Made by a program: the position numbers and the translations under genes. The notes beneath the pieces were generated by a model that saw only the letters and a program-made list of their open reading frames with translations, did no database searches and was not told where the DNA came from. Positions 32,517 through 40,606 of a stretch of DNA of 64,000 bases are shown piece after piece. Source of the stretch: Cellulomonas flavigena DSM 20109 (GTDB lineage Bacteria; Actinomycetota; Actinomycetes; Actinomycetales; Cellulomonadaceae); the NCBI RefSeq assembly GCF_000092865.1, contig NC_014151.1, positions 1,240,001 to 1,304,000 on the forward strand, read 5' to 3'. Numbering within the stretch: the stretch's first letter is position 1; each line of letters opens with the position of its first letter.

Positions 32517-34405
32517 ACCCTGAACGTTCCGCGGGGGAGACGCGCTGCTCGTCGGCCGCTCCCCGCGGCCCGGGTGTGCGGGCAGCACGCCGCGACGAAG
32601 GAGCAGACATGCGACGAGGAACCACAGCCGCGGCGGTCGCCGCGGTGCTCGTGACGGGGGTGCTCGGCAGCCCCGCGCAGGCGGCCGCGCCGGCCGTGGA
32701 GGAGGCGTTGGCCGCCAACCTGCCGGTGCACGCGACCGACCACGCGCTGGACTGGGACGCGGGCGACGAGACGACGATCACGCTGTCGGGTGCGTCGGCG
32801 CAGGTCACGGGGAGCGGTGCGAGCACACGGGGTGGCACGGTCACCATCTCCGCACCGGGGACGTACCGGGTCAGCGGCACGCTCACCGACGGTGCTCTCG
32901 TGGTCGCCTCGGCGACCGACGGTGTCGTGCGGGTGGTGCTCGACGGCGCGTCGATCACGTCCTCGACGACCGCGCCCCTGCAGGTGCTCGACGCCGACGA
33001 GGTCGTCGTGGTCCTCGCCGACGGCTCGCGCAACAGCCTGACCGACCCGGCCGCCTACCAGTACCCCGAGGGCCAGGACGAGCCGAACGCGGCGCTGTTC
33101 TCGACGGCCGACCTCACGATCGCGGGCAGCGGGGCGCTGACGGTGACGGCCAACGCGAACGACGGGATCGCCTCCAAGGACGGCCTGGTCGTCGCCGGCG
33201 GCGAGGTGACGGTCCACGCCGCCGACGACGGCGTGCGCGGCAAGGACTACCTGGTGGTCGCGGGAGGGGCCCTGGACGTGACGGCGACCGGCGACGGCCT
33301 GAAGGCCGACGACGACGCACCGGAGGCCGGCTTCGTGCACGTGGCCGGCGGCTCGACACGCATCACGTCGGGCGACGACGGCGTGGCGGCGGCCTCGGAC
33401 GTCCTCGTCGGGGACGGCTCCCTGGAGGTCCGTGCCGGCGGTGGCGCGGGCGCGGGCACCGACACGGGCGCGAAGGGGATCGTCGGTGACGTGTCGGTGG
33501 TGATCGGGGGCGGTTCGGTCGCCGTCGACGCGATCGACGACGCCGTGCACGCGGACGACACGATCACCGTCGCCGGCGGGGACACGACGCTCGCGACGGC
33601 CGGTGACGGCGTCGACGCGGGCGAGCGCCTGGTGGTGACCGGCGGCGTGCTCACGGTGACGGCGTCGTGGGAGGGCCTCGAGTCCAAGATCGTCGAGATC
33701 AGCGACGGGCAGCTCGAGGTCTCCGCCCAGGACGACGCCATCAACGCGTCCGACCCGGTCGCGCCGGACTCCATGGACGTCCTCCCGGGGGTGCACGTCG
33801 CCGTGAGCGGCGGCCGGCTCCTGCTGCGCACGGCCGTGGGCGACGGCCTGGACTCCAACGGGACCGCCGCCGTCTCGGGCGGGACGATCGTCGTCGACGG
33901 TTCCACGGAGTGGGTCAACAGCGCGCTCGACGTCTCCGGCGACTTCCAGGTCACCGGCGGTGTCGTGGTCGGGACGAGCCACGGTGGGCACGTCGCCGTG
34001 CCGTCGACGGCCTCGCCGCAGGCGTGGGTCTCGCTGACCGCGCAGCCGCAGCAGGCGGCGGGCACCCTGCTGCACGTGCTCGCCCCCGACGGCACGGTGG
34101 TCGCGTCGCTCCGCACGTCGAAGACGCAGGGCAACGTCACCGTCTCGACGCCCGCGGTGCGCGCGGGCACGCAGTACCGGCTCGCCGTCGGCGGGACCGC
34201 CGACGGCCCCACGCTCGGCGGCTACCACGAGCAGCCCGGTGACGCGACGGGTGCCACGGTCGTGGTCACCGCGACCTCCAACACCCCGCCGCCCGAGGGC
34301 GGCTGGGGCGGTGGCTGGCCGGGTGGCGGTGGCTGGCCGGGTGGCGGCGGTGGTGGCGGTGGCTGGCCGCCGCCCGGAGGGGGCTGGCCGCCCGCGCGCG
34401 GCTGA
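32517..34405 (+). repeat. Tandem duplication, copy 2 (leader plus gene)
   Basis: Copy 2 of the unit at 30662-32491. It starts with the same ACCCTGAACGTT (32517-32528), has the TGTGCGGGCAGCAC element before the start, and is identical to copy 1 over the first 70 bases of the coding sequence. Confidence 0.85.
32609..34405 (+). CDS. Secreted Cthe_2159-like carbohydrate-binding beta-helix protein, copy 2
   Basis: A 598-residue paralogue of the preceding gene with the same signal peptide and beta-helix repeats. The first third is almost identical to copy 1, while the last two-thirds has drifted, for example DGSTEWVNSALDVSG where copy 1 has DGPTEFINSAVDTNG. The C-terminal tail is longer, a Gly-rich stretch with repeated GGW and WPGGGG units (last 35 residues) that may act as a flexible or cell-wall-associating linker. 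A Shine-Dalgarno AAGGAG precedes ATG 32609. The uneven divergence suggests a fairly recent duplication or gene conversion at the 5' end. Confidence 0.82.
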   Translation: MRRGTTAAAVAAVLVTGVLGSPAQAAAPAVEEALAANLPVHATDHALDWDAGDETTITLSGASAQVTGSGASTRGGTVTISAPGTYRVSGTLTDGALVVASATDGVVRVVLDGASITSSTTAPLQVLDADEVVVVLADGSRNSLTDPAAYQYPEGQDEPNAALFSTADLTIAGSGALTVTANANDGIASKDGLVVAGGEVTVHAADDGVRGKDYLVVAGGALDVTATGDGLKADDDAPEAGFVHVAGGSTRITSGDDGVAAASDVLVGDGSLEVRAGGGAGAGTDTGAKGIVGDVSVVIGGGSVAVDAIDDAVHADDTITVAGGDTTLATAGDGVDAGERLVVTGGVLTVTASWEGLESKIVEISDGQLEVSAQDDAINASDPVAPDSMDVLPGVHVAVSGGRLLLRTAVGDGLDSNGTAAVSGGTIVVDGSTEWVNSALDVSGDFQVTGGVVVGTSHGGHVAVPSTASPQAWVSLTAQPQQAAGTLLHVLAPDGTVVASLRTSKTQGNVTVSTPAVRAGTQYRLAVGGTADGPTLGGYHEQPGDATGATVVVTATSNTPPPEGGWGGGWPGGGGWPGGGGGGGGWPPPGGGWPPARG

Positions 34406-34462
34406 CGGCGGGCCGGTGGACGGGCCGGGGCGGCGGTGCCCCGGCCCGTCCGCCGACCTGGG

Positions 34463-34475
34463 TATCGTGCGCCGG
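34463..34475 (+). promoter_or_regulatory. -10 hexamer TATCGT of the adenylating-enzyme operon
   Basis: TATCGT at 34463-34468 lies seven bases before the GTG at 34476, compatible with leaderless transcription of the four-gene operon. Confidence 0.5.
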
Positions 34476-36080
34476 GTGACCCCCACCGCCACGAGCGCCC
34501 TGCGGCAGGCCGCGCTGCGGCTCACCACCTGGTGCGTGACCACCGTGTACCGCGCGTACCGCCTGCACCCCGCGCTGTGGCGCCTCACGGCGCGCAACTA
34601 CCACCCCGCGATGGAGAGGTTCGCGCGCCTCAACGCGTGGATGATCTGCCAGCACGCGTACCTCGACGTCCCGGCGTACCGGCAGCACGTCGAGGAGGGC
34701 GGCTTCCGGTTCCGCTGGTGGGACCTGACGACGTACGCCCCGACGTCCAAGCACGGGTACGTCGACCGGTACCCCGAGGACGAGCGGTGCTGGCACGGGG
34801 TCATCGAGACGGTCGGCACGGTGGTCGACGAGTCCAGCGGCTCGTCCGGCACGCCGTACAACTGGATGCGCTCGAAGCGTGAGCTCGCGACCGTCCACAA
34901 GAACGTCGCGGGGTACGTGACCTCGCTGTTCGGCACGCGTCGGCTCTTCGCGGTGAACGCGTTCTCGATGGGCGCGTGGGCGACGGGCACCAACACGGGT
35001 ATCGCGATGTCCCGGATCGCGATGGTGAAGAACACCGGGCCGGACATCGACAAGATCGTCGACACCCTGCGGCACTTCGGGCCCCGGTACACGTACCTCG
35101 TGTGCGCGTACCCGCCGTTCCTCAAGCACCTGCGCGACCGGCTCGACGCCGAGGGCTTCGACTGGGACGCGTACGACCTCAACGGGTTCGTCGGCGGCGA
35201 GGCGCTCACCGAGGGGCTGCGCGACTACCTCGAGGACCGCTTCGGTCGCGTGTACTCCGGCTACGGGGCGTCCGACCTGACGATCGGCATGGCGGGGGAG
35301 AGCGACCTCGCGGTGTGGGTGCGGCGCACGCTCGCGGCCGGCGGACCGCTGCGCGACACCGTGCTCGGCGCGGACGAGACGCGCACCCCGATGGTCTTCC
35401 AGTACAACCCGCTCGAGACGTACATGGAGACGACCGAGGACGGCCGCCTGCTCGTCACGCTGAACTCGGCCGACATCATGAGCCCGAAGCTGCGCTACGA
35501 CATCGGCGACGAGGCGCGGATCGTCACGTTCGACGAGATGAAGGCCGCGATCGCGGCGCTGCCGGACCCGCAGCGGCACCGGCTCGCGTTCGGGTTCGAG
35601 CGCGCGTACGCGATCCAGCGCATGCGGCTGCCGTTCCTGCTGCTGTACGGGCGCAAGGACTCGACCGTCTCGTACATGGGCGCGAACCTCTACCCGCTCG
35701 ACGTCGAGAACGGCCTGTACCTCGACAACCCGCACGCCGCCGCGATCGAGTCGTTCCGGCTCGCCCTGGTCGACATCGGCGACCACGAGCAGCGACCGGC
35801 GATCCACCTGCAGCTGCGTGCCGACGCGGACCTGTCGGACGCCCAGCGCGCCGAGCTGGCCGAGCGTGCGACCGCGGGTGTGCTGGGGCACCTCGCGTCG
35901 GTGTCGCGCGACGTCGCGCAGTCGCTCGCGGAGGACCCGACGTCGGCCGACCTGCGGGTGCACGTGCACGACCACGGCACCGGGCCGTTCACCGGCGGCA
36001 GCACGAAGATCAAGAACGTCTACCTCGTCGACGCCGACGACCGGGACCCGTCGACCGCGCACCCGCGCGCCGGGGCCTGA
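34476..36080 (+). CDS. Adenylate-forming enzyme, phenylacetate-CoA ligase/CoF synthetase-like
   Basis: A 534-residue member of the ANL-like superfamily related to PaaK. The phosphate-binding loop is ESSGSSGTPYNW (about residues 119-130), the central motif is YSGYGASDLTIG (about 261-272), and the adenosine-ribose region is LRYDIGDEARI (about 339-349). These enzymes activate a carboxylic acid as acyl-AMP and often pass it to CoA. The acid is unknown. GTG 34476 was chosen from the upstream TATCGT. The stop overlaps the next start as TGATG, and the gene heads a four-gene coupled operon with GNAT and nitroreductase-like partners. Confidence 0.82.
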   Translation: MTPTATSALRQAALRLTTWCVTTVYRAYRLHPALWRLTARNYHPAMERFARLNAWMICQHAYLDVPAYRQHVEEGGFRFRWWDLTTYAPTSKHGYVDRYPEDERCWHGVIETVGTVVDESSGSSGTPYNWMRSKRELATVHKNVAGYVTSLFGTRRLFAVNAFSMGAWATGTNTGIAMSRIAMVKNTGPDIDKIVDTLRHFGPRYTYLVCAYPPFLKHLRDRLDAEGFDWDAYDLNGFVGGEALTEGLRDYLEDRFGRVYSGYGASDLTIGMAGESDLAVWVRRTLAAGGPLRDTVLGADETRTPMVFQYNPLETYMETTEDGRLLVTLNSADIMSPKLRYDIGDEARIVTFDEMKAAIAALPDPQRHRLAFGFERAYAIQRMRLPFLLLYGRKDSTVSYMGANLYPLDVENGLYLDNPHAAAIESFRLALVDIGDHEQRPAIHLQLRADADLSDAQRAELAERATAGVLGHLASVSRDVAQSLAEDPTSADLRVHVHDHGTGPFTGGSTKIKNVYLVDADDRDPSTAHPRAGA

Positions 36081-36877
36081 TGCGCACGCGCGACTTCTCG
36101 CGGGCCCCGGCGCCGGGCCGGGCCGAGGCGCTCGTCGTCGTCGAGCGTCCCGGCGGGGCGGTGACGTGGGTCCGCGCGACGCGCCGTGCGGCGCGCACGG
36201 CGGACGGGCACCTGTGGAGCACCGGCGTGCGGGCGCGCGACGCCTCCGGTGCCGTGCGGGGGCGCGTCGTGTGCTTCGCGACGTCCGCGCAGGCCGCGCG
36301 CTGGACCACGACGCTCGACCCGGCGCGGGACCGGTGGCGTGTCTTCCGCGCCGAGGCCGAGGGGTACTCGAACGGCGTGTGGCGCGCGGAGGGTGACGTC
36401 ATGGCGCACGTCGAGCGGTTCACACCGACGAGCGTCGAGTCCGCGCAGGGCCGGACGCCGCCGCTGGTCGCCCCCGCGCCGCCGCGCCGCCGCGCCGAGG
36501 GTCGGCCACGGGCGGGGGATCGCACCGGGCGGCCCGGGACCCCGTCGGCTGCCGGCGCGATGTTCCTGGGCGCGACGCGCTACCGCGGCCCCCACGCGTG
36601 GGCCGTGCTGTCCCGCGAGTGGTCCCCGATGGTCGCGGACATGCGCCGGATGCGCGGGTACGTGTGGCACCGCGTGTACTGGGCGCCGCCGTTCACGCTC
36701 GGCACGCTCGCGTTCTTCGCCGACCGCGACGCGCTGCTGGCCTTCGCGCGGCACCCCGCGCACCGGCGCCTCATGACGTGGATCACGCGCGACCGGCGGC
36801 ACGGCACGGGCGGGTACATCCGGGTGCACGTCGCCGAGCCGGCGCCCGCCCCGGGCGCGGCGGGCGGTGGCGCATGA
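36080..36877 (+). CDS. Hypothetical protein with a ferredoxin-fold monooxygenase-like C-terminal part
   Basis: A 265-residue protein. The N-terminal half has no recognised fold. A Pro/Arg-rich linker (about residues 130-155) is followed by a segment, WSPMVADMRRMRGYVWHRVY then FFADRDALLAFARHPAHRRL, that resembles small ABM/DUF4188-type dimeric ferredoxin-like domains. This match is tentative. It is coupled on both sides (TGATG upstream, ATGA downstream), so it clearly belongs to the adenylating-enzyme operon. Confidence 0.65.
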   Translation: MRTRDFSRAPAPGRAEALVVVERPGGAVTWVRATRRAARTADGHLWSTGVRARDASGAVRGRVVCFATSAQAARWTTTLDPARDRWRVFRAEAEGYSNGVWRAEGDVMAHVERFTPTSVESAQGRTPPLVAPAPPRRRAEGRPRAGDRTGRPGTPSAAGAMFLGATRYRGPHAWAVLSREWSPMVADMRRMRGYVWHRVYWAPPFTLGTLAFFADRDALLAFARHPAHRRLMTWITRDRRHGTGGYIRVHVAEPAPAPGAAGGGA

Positions 36878-38016
36878 GCGCCCCGACCGTCACCGAGGTG
36901 AGGACGCGCGCCGACCTGCGCGACTTCCTCGACCTGCCGCTGCGGCTGCACCCGCGGGACCTGGCCGTCCCGCTGCTCGCGTCCACCGTGGGCTCCTGGT
37001 GGCGCGGCACGTCGCCGCACCCCGAGCCGGTGACGCTGCTGCTCGCGCGTGACGCCGTGGGGCGCGTCGTGGGCCGCACGACCGTCCACACCGACGCGCG
37101 CCTCGACGCCCGGCTCGGCGCGCCGTCGCTCCTGTTCGGAGCCACCGAGTTCGCGGACACCGAGGCCGCCGCGGCGCTCGTCACCGAGCTCGAGCGCCGG
37201 GCCGCCGGCCGCACGCAGCTCTTCGGACCCGTCGCGCTGCTGCCGAACCAGTCCGGCGGCGTCGTGACCTCAGGGTTCGCCGAGCGCGGGTTCATCGACT
37301 CGCCGTGGAACCCCGCCGCGGTGCCGGCGACGTACGAGGCCCTCGGCTTCGAGCGCTGGGGCGAGTCGGACACGTGGGTCGTCGACGTCGACCCCGCAGC
37401 GGCCGACGGGCTGCCGGCCGCCGACGAGTGGCGCGCGGCGGGCCTGCGGCTCGAGCGGGGGCGACGCTCGCAGGTGGCCCGTCTCGTCCCCGAGGTGCTG
37501 GCCGTCCTCAACCGGTCCTTCGCGGCCCTGCCGTACTACACGACCATCACCGACGCCGAGATGGCCGCCGCCACCGACGGCCTGGGCCACCTCGTCGACG
37601 AGGACCTGCTGCTGCTCGCGCGCGACGCCACGACCGGCGCGCTGGTGGCGTTCGTGCTGGTGGTGCCCGACATCACGGCCTACGTGCAGCGCGTCGGTGG
37701 GCGGCTCGGCCTGCTGCAGCAGCTGCGGCTGCTGGCCACGCGAGGCCGCTACCGCCGCGAGGCGGTGCTCGTCGTCCAGGGGACCGACCCGGACCGGCAG
37801 GGGCAGGGGGTGCTGACGTTGCTCACCCGCACGCTGCACGCCCACCTGGCGACCGGTGGCTACGAGCGCCTGCGCTCGACCTTCGTGGGACGGGACAACC
37901 CCGCGTCCGCGCGCCAGTTCCAGCGCGTCGGCGGACGGCCCCTGCACGGTGTGACGTTCTACCGGCGGCCCGTCGCGCCGCCCTCGCCCCCGATCCCCGC
38001 GGAGGACCCCCGATGA
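36874..38016 (+). CDS. GNAT-superfamily protein of the unassigned operon
   Basis: A 380-residue protein of the long GNAT/YghO-like type. It contains FGPVALLPNQSGGVVTSGF (about residues 114-132), and its C-terminal GNAT part has QGTDPDRQGQGVLTLLTRTL (about 310-329) and DNPASARQFQRVGGRPL. These proteins may move an acyl group from a CoA thioester to an amine. In this operon an acyl-CoA made by the upstream ligase would be a natural donor, which is inference. It is coupled by ATGA at both ends. Confidence 0.7.
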   Translation: MSAPTVTEVRTRADLRDFLDLPLRLHPRDLAVPLLASTVGSWWRGTSPHPEPVTLLLARDAVGRVVGRTTVHTDARLDARLGAPSLLFGATEFADTEAAAALVTELERRAAGRTQLFGPVALLPNQSGGVVTSGFAERGFIDSPWNPAAVPATYEALGFERWGESDTWVVDVDPAAADGLPAADEWRAAGLRLERGRRSQVARLVPEVLAVLNRSFAALPYYTTITDAEMAAATDGLGHLVDEDLLLLARDATTGALVAFVLVVPDITAYVQRVGGRLGLLQQLRLLATRGRYRREAVLVVQGTDPDRQGQGVLTLLTRTLHAHLATGGYERLRSTFVGRDNPASARQFQRVGGRPLHGVTFYRRPVAPPSPPIPAEDPR

Positions 38017-39161
38017 CCACGCACGACGACCTGCACCGCTGGGTCCGCACGGCCGGCCGCGCGCCGTCCGCGCACAACACGCAGCCGTGGGCGCCGCGCG
38101 TGCGCGACGGGCGCATCGAGGTCGCCGTGGTCCCGGGCCGCGTGCTCGCGGCGGGCGACCCGTCGTTCCGCGACCTGCTGCTGTCCCTCGGCGCGTGGGT
38201 CGAGTGCGTCGCGGTCGCCGCGGCAGCCGACGGGCGCGGCGTGCGTGTCGAGGCGACCCCGCACCTCGACCGGCTCGAGGACCTGCCGGTGCGCGGGCCC
38301 GCCGACCCCGACGCGCCGGTGCTGGTGCTGCACCCGGACGACCGGCCGGTCCCGACGCCGTTCACGCCGCAGGACGTCCGCGACCGCCGCACCTACCGCG
38401 GCCGTCTCGACCCGGCGCCCGACCTGCGCACGGACCTGCCGCCGCTGCCCGACGGGCTCGCGCTGCTGCAGCTCGACGACGCCGCGATGCGTCGGCTCGT
38501 GCGGCTGGGGACGGCGTGGACCGTCTCGCGTCGCGCGGTGGCGGCCGAGCTCGTGCGCTGGCTGCGGCTCGACGCCGCGCACCCGCGGTACGCCCGCGAC
38601 GGCATGACCGACCGCATGCTGCTGCTGCCCGCGCCGCTGGCACGCGTCGGCGCACCGCTCACGCGGCGGCCCGCGCTGCACGACCTCGCGCTCGCGGTCG
38701 CCGGACGCGTCGGCGTCGTGGCGGAGGCGCTGCTGCGCGCGCGGCCGCTGCCCCCGGCGCCCGCGGCCGGCGCCCTGCTCGGGGGGCCGCAGCACCTCGT
38801 GCTCGTCGCCCGCACCCCGGGCGTGCTGGGCGCCACCGAGGCGCTCGACGCCCGCCTCGGTCTGCCGCCCGCCGACGTCGTCGACGCGGGCCGGGCGCTG
38901 CAGCGCACCTGGCTGCACGCGCACCGCTCGGGCCTGGCGGTCGCACCGCACTCCGAGGTCGTCGACTCCCCGCACGCCGCCGCCGGCCTGCGCCGCCGCC
39001 TGGGCCTCCGACGGGCGCAGGTCGCGCTCGCGGTGTTCAGCGTGGGCCGGGCCACGGGCCCGGTGCCGGTCGCGCCACGGCTCACGGACGACGCCGCCCG
39101 AGGCGCGCCGCCCGCGGGGCCCACCCTGGCCGCACCGGGTGGCGGGCGCCTGACCGGGTGA
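38013..39161 (+). CDS. Nitroreductase-fold flavoprotein, Acg-like
   Basis: A 382-residue protein with the N-terminal flavin-site signature GRAPSAHNTQPW (about residues 15-26) and the downstream motif DPSFRDLLLSLGAWVE typical of Acg/TM1586-type nitroreductase-fold proteins. Some such proteins bind FMN and oxidise or reduce small metabolites, while Acg itself may store FMN rather than use it. The C-terminus (from about 345) is Pro/Ala/Gly-rich. It ends the four-gene operon. No membrane span or signal peptide is seen. Confidence 0.75.
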   Translation: MTTHDDLHRWVRTAGRAPSAHNTQPWAPRVRDGRIEVAVVPGRVLAAGDPSFRDLLLSLGAWVECVAVAAAADGRGVRVEATPHLDRLEDLPVRGPADPDAPVLVLHPDDRPVPTPFTPQDVRDRRTYRGRLDPAPDLRTDLPPLPDGLALLQLDDAAMRRLVRLGTAWTVSRRAVAAELVRWLRLDAAHPRYARDGMTDRMLLLPAPLARVGAPLTRRPALHDLALAVAGRVGVVAEALLRARPLPPAPAAGALLGGPQHLVLVARTPGVLGATEALDARLGLPPADVVDAGRALQRTWLHAHRSGLAVAPHSEVVDSPHAAAGLRRRLGLRRAQVALAVFSVGRATGPVPVAPRLTDDAARGAPPAGPTLAAPGGGRLTG

Positions 39162-39213
39162 TTCCCGCCCACGCCGGGCGGACATGTGCGCGAGGGGCCC
39201 GGAATCGACCAGT

Positions 39214-40128
39214 ATGGGCACCCATGAGGACCCACCTGGCCCCGCGCGCGACCCGGACGGCGACCACGTGCTGCGGGTGACGCTGCGCGGCGTCGGCGTG
39301 CCGACGGTCGTCCTCGGCTCCGGGGAGACCCTGCTCGTCGGCCGCGACCCGCAGCCCTTCCTGCCGGACGACGACGCGGACGCGCAGCTGCGCAGCACCG
39401 CGCTGACGCTGCCGCGCGCGGCGCCGCACGTCTCGCGCGTGGTCGGCGAGATCGTCGTGGGCGAGGAGGTCGTGCGGCTGCGCTGGCGCGGCTCGACCGA
39501 GGCGCAGCTGTCGAGCCTGTTCGACGCCCCGGGTGGGGCGCGTCGCGTCGCACTGAGCGACGGTATGGCTGCCCTGCTCGACGAGGGTGAGAACCACATC
39601 CTCCTGCTGCGCGGGCGTCAGACGGGCCCGGGCCGGTACACCGACCTCGTGCTCGTCGTCGACGTCACGATCCCCGCCGACCCGCGCGAGACCCGCCCCT
39701 GGGTGCCCGACCCCGACCTCGAGGGCGCGGTCACCGCGCCCGCACCGCGCCTCGAGCGCTGGTCCCGCGAGTGGTACGTCGCGCTCGCGCTGGCCGAGCC
39801 GTGGCTCGTCGGGGCCGACGACTACCCGCGGCCGGCGTCGAACCGGGAGATCTACGAGCGGGTCCTGGCGTGGCGCGGGCACGCGTGGAACCTCGAGCGC
39901 GCGCAGCGCGTCGACGACGCGATCCGCGTGATCGCCCGCATGGCGTTCGGCCCCGCCGACGACCCGTTCTCGCAGGGCGGCGGGCGCGTGCAGAACGTGC
40001 GTTTCGCGGTGGGCCGGCGCGCCGCCGAGGTGCGGCTCGTGACGGCCGAGGACCTGGGCGTCGTGGCCGCCGCGCAGGCCCGTGGCGAGGGTCTCAACCC
40101 GGAAGGTTCCACCCCCGCCGGGCTGTAG
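39214..40128 (+). CDS. FHA-domain protein with possible helix-turn-helix C-terminal region
   Basis: A 304-residue protein. Residues about 19-130 look like a forkhead-associated phosphothreonine-binding domain (ETLLVGRDPQPF, then LPRAAPHVSRVVGEI, then LLDEGENHILLLRG). The C-terminal part has SNREIYERVLAWRGHAWNLE followed by DDAIRVIARMAFG, which could form a winged or plain helix-turn-helix. That reading is my inference. The start may be ATG 39214 or the in-frame ATG 39184. It is the first gene of the secretion/surface locus, and its last codons contain the GGAAGGTTCC element that controls the next gene. The natural upstream partner is the kinase at 57342-59114. Confidence 0.65.
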   Translation: MGTHEDPPGPARDPDGDHVLRVTLRGVGVPTVVLGSGETLLVGRDPQPFLPDDDADAQLRSTALTLPRAAPHVSRVVGEIVVGEEVVRLRWRGSTEAQLSSLFDAPGGARRVALSDGMAALLDEGENHILLLRGRQTGPGRYTDLVLVVDVTIPADPRETRPWVPDPDLEGAVTAPAPRLERWSREWYVALALAEPWLVGADDYPRPASNREIYERVLAWRGHAWNLERAQRVDDAIRVIARMAFGPADDPFSQGGGRVQNVRFAVGRRAAEVRLVTAEDLGVVAAAQARGEGLNPEGSTPAGL

Positions 40129-40153
40129 CCCGGCCCCCGGTGGCCCCTAGCGT
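40101..40153 (+). promoter_or_regulatory. Shared promoter module, site 1 (before WXG100 gene)
   Basis: GGAAGGTTCCACCCCCGC begins at 40101, and TAGCGT (40148-40153) follows the GGAA-N2-TTCC dyad after exactly 37 bases. The same arrangement is found at 40500-40552 and, on the minus strand, at 60179-60127. The element lies inside the last codons of the FHA gene. Confidence 0.75.
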
Positions 40154-40187
40154 CGCGGCACAGCCACGACGACCCAGGGAGACCGGG

Positions 40188-40463
40188 ATGTACGACAAGA
40201 GCACCTTCTTCGGTATCGACGCCCAGCAGAGCCGCCAGCACGCCCGCGCCATGCGGACGGGGGCCGGCCAGCTCGACGGGATCGTGGGCCAGATCGGCTC
40301 GCTGCTGGACTCCGTGCAGTGGTCCGGGCCCGGCGCCGACCGCTTCGTGGGCGAGTGGTCGGGCGCGCTGCGCCCCGAGCTGCGGGCTGCCGCGGAGAAC
40401 ATCCGTGAGAACAGCGTGGAGCTGGACCGGCGCGCCCAGATGCAGGAGGACGCGAGCCGGTGA
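40188..40463 (+). CDS. WXG100-family protein
   Basis: A 91-residue all-helical protein of the ESAT-6/WXG100 superfamily. The turn is SVQWSGPGADRF with the WSG motif near residue 45, and the flanking heptads predict two antiparallel helices. WXG100 proteins are small substrates or partners of type VII secretion. ATG 40188 follows GGGAGACC. No YxxxD/E secretion motif is obvious at the C-terminus, which ends RRAQMQEDASR. The promoter module upstream is shared with two other genes of the locus. Confidence 0.9.
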   Translation: MYDKSTFFGIDAQQSRQHARAMRTGAGQLDGIVGQIGSLLDSVQWSGPGADRFVGEWSGALRPELRAAAENIRENSVELDRRAQMQEDASR

Positions 40464-40499
40464 GGCCCCCGCGGCGCCCGCTCGGCGCCGCTGTGCGGC

Positions 40500-40552
40500 G
40501 GAACCTTCCACCCCCGCGACGCTGGCTCCCGCCGCGAGCCGCTCCCTAGCGT
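40500..40552 (+). promoter_or_regulatory. Shared promoter module, site 2 (before the 376-residue candidate substrate)
   Basis: GGAACCTTCCACCCCCGC begins at 40500, then TAGCGT at 40547-40552 with a 37-base gap after the dyad. Beyond the hexamer, CG(C/A)GGCACA is also shared with site 1. The start codon is 54 bases downstream. Confidence 0.75.
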
Positions 40553-40606
40553 CGAGGCACACCACCGACCCCGAGCCGGACCAGCCGGCCCCGCAGGAGG
40601 CAACCG

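Noticed and set aside
30326..34597. A 1423-codon open frame on the minus strand across the Cthe_2159-like pair
   Set aside because: It is the mirror of two repetitive, GC-rich genes. Its translation is Arg/Val/Asp/His low-complexity sequence that repeats with the duplication; no start signal or family match, and the plus strand has signal peptides and beta-helix repeats.
40500..40530. GGAAC in the shared element as the -35 of an ECF sigma factor
   Set aside because: ECF -35 GGAAC needs a -10 about 16-17 bases downstream. No consistent hexamer is found there at the three sites, site 1 reads GGAAG, and the conserved hexamer is 37 bases from the dyad.
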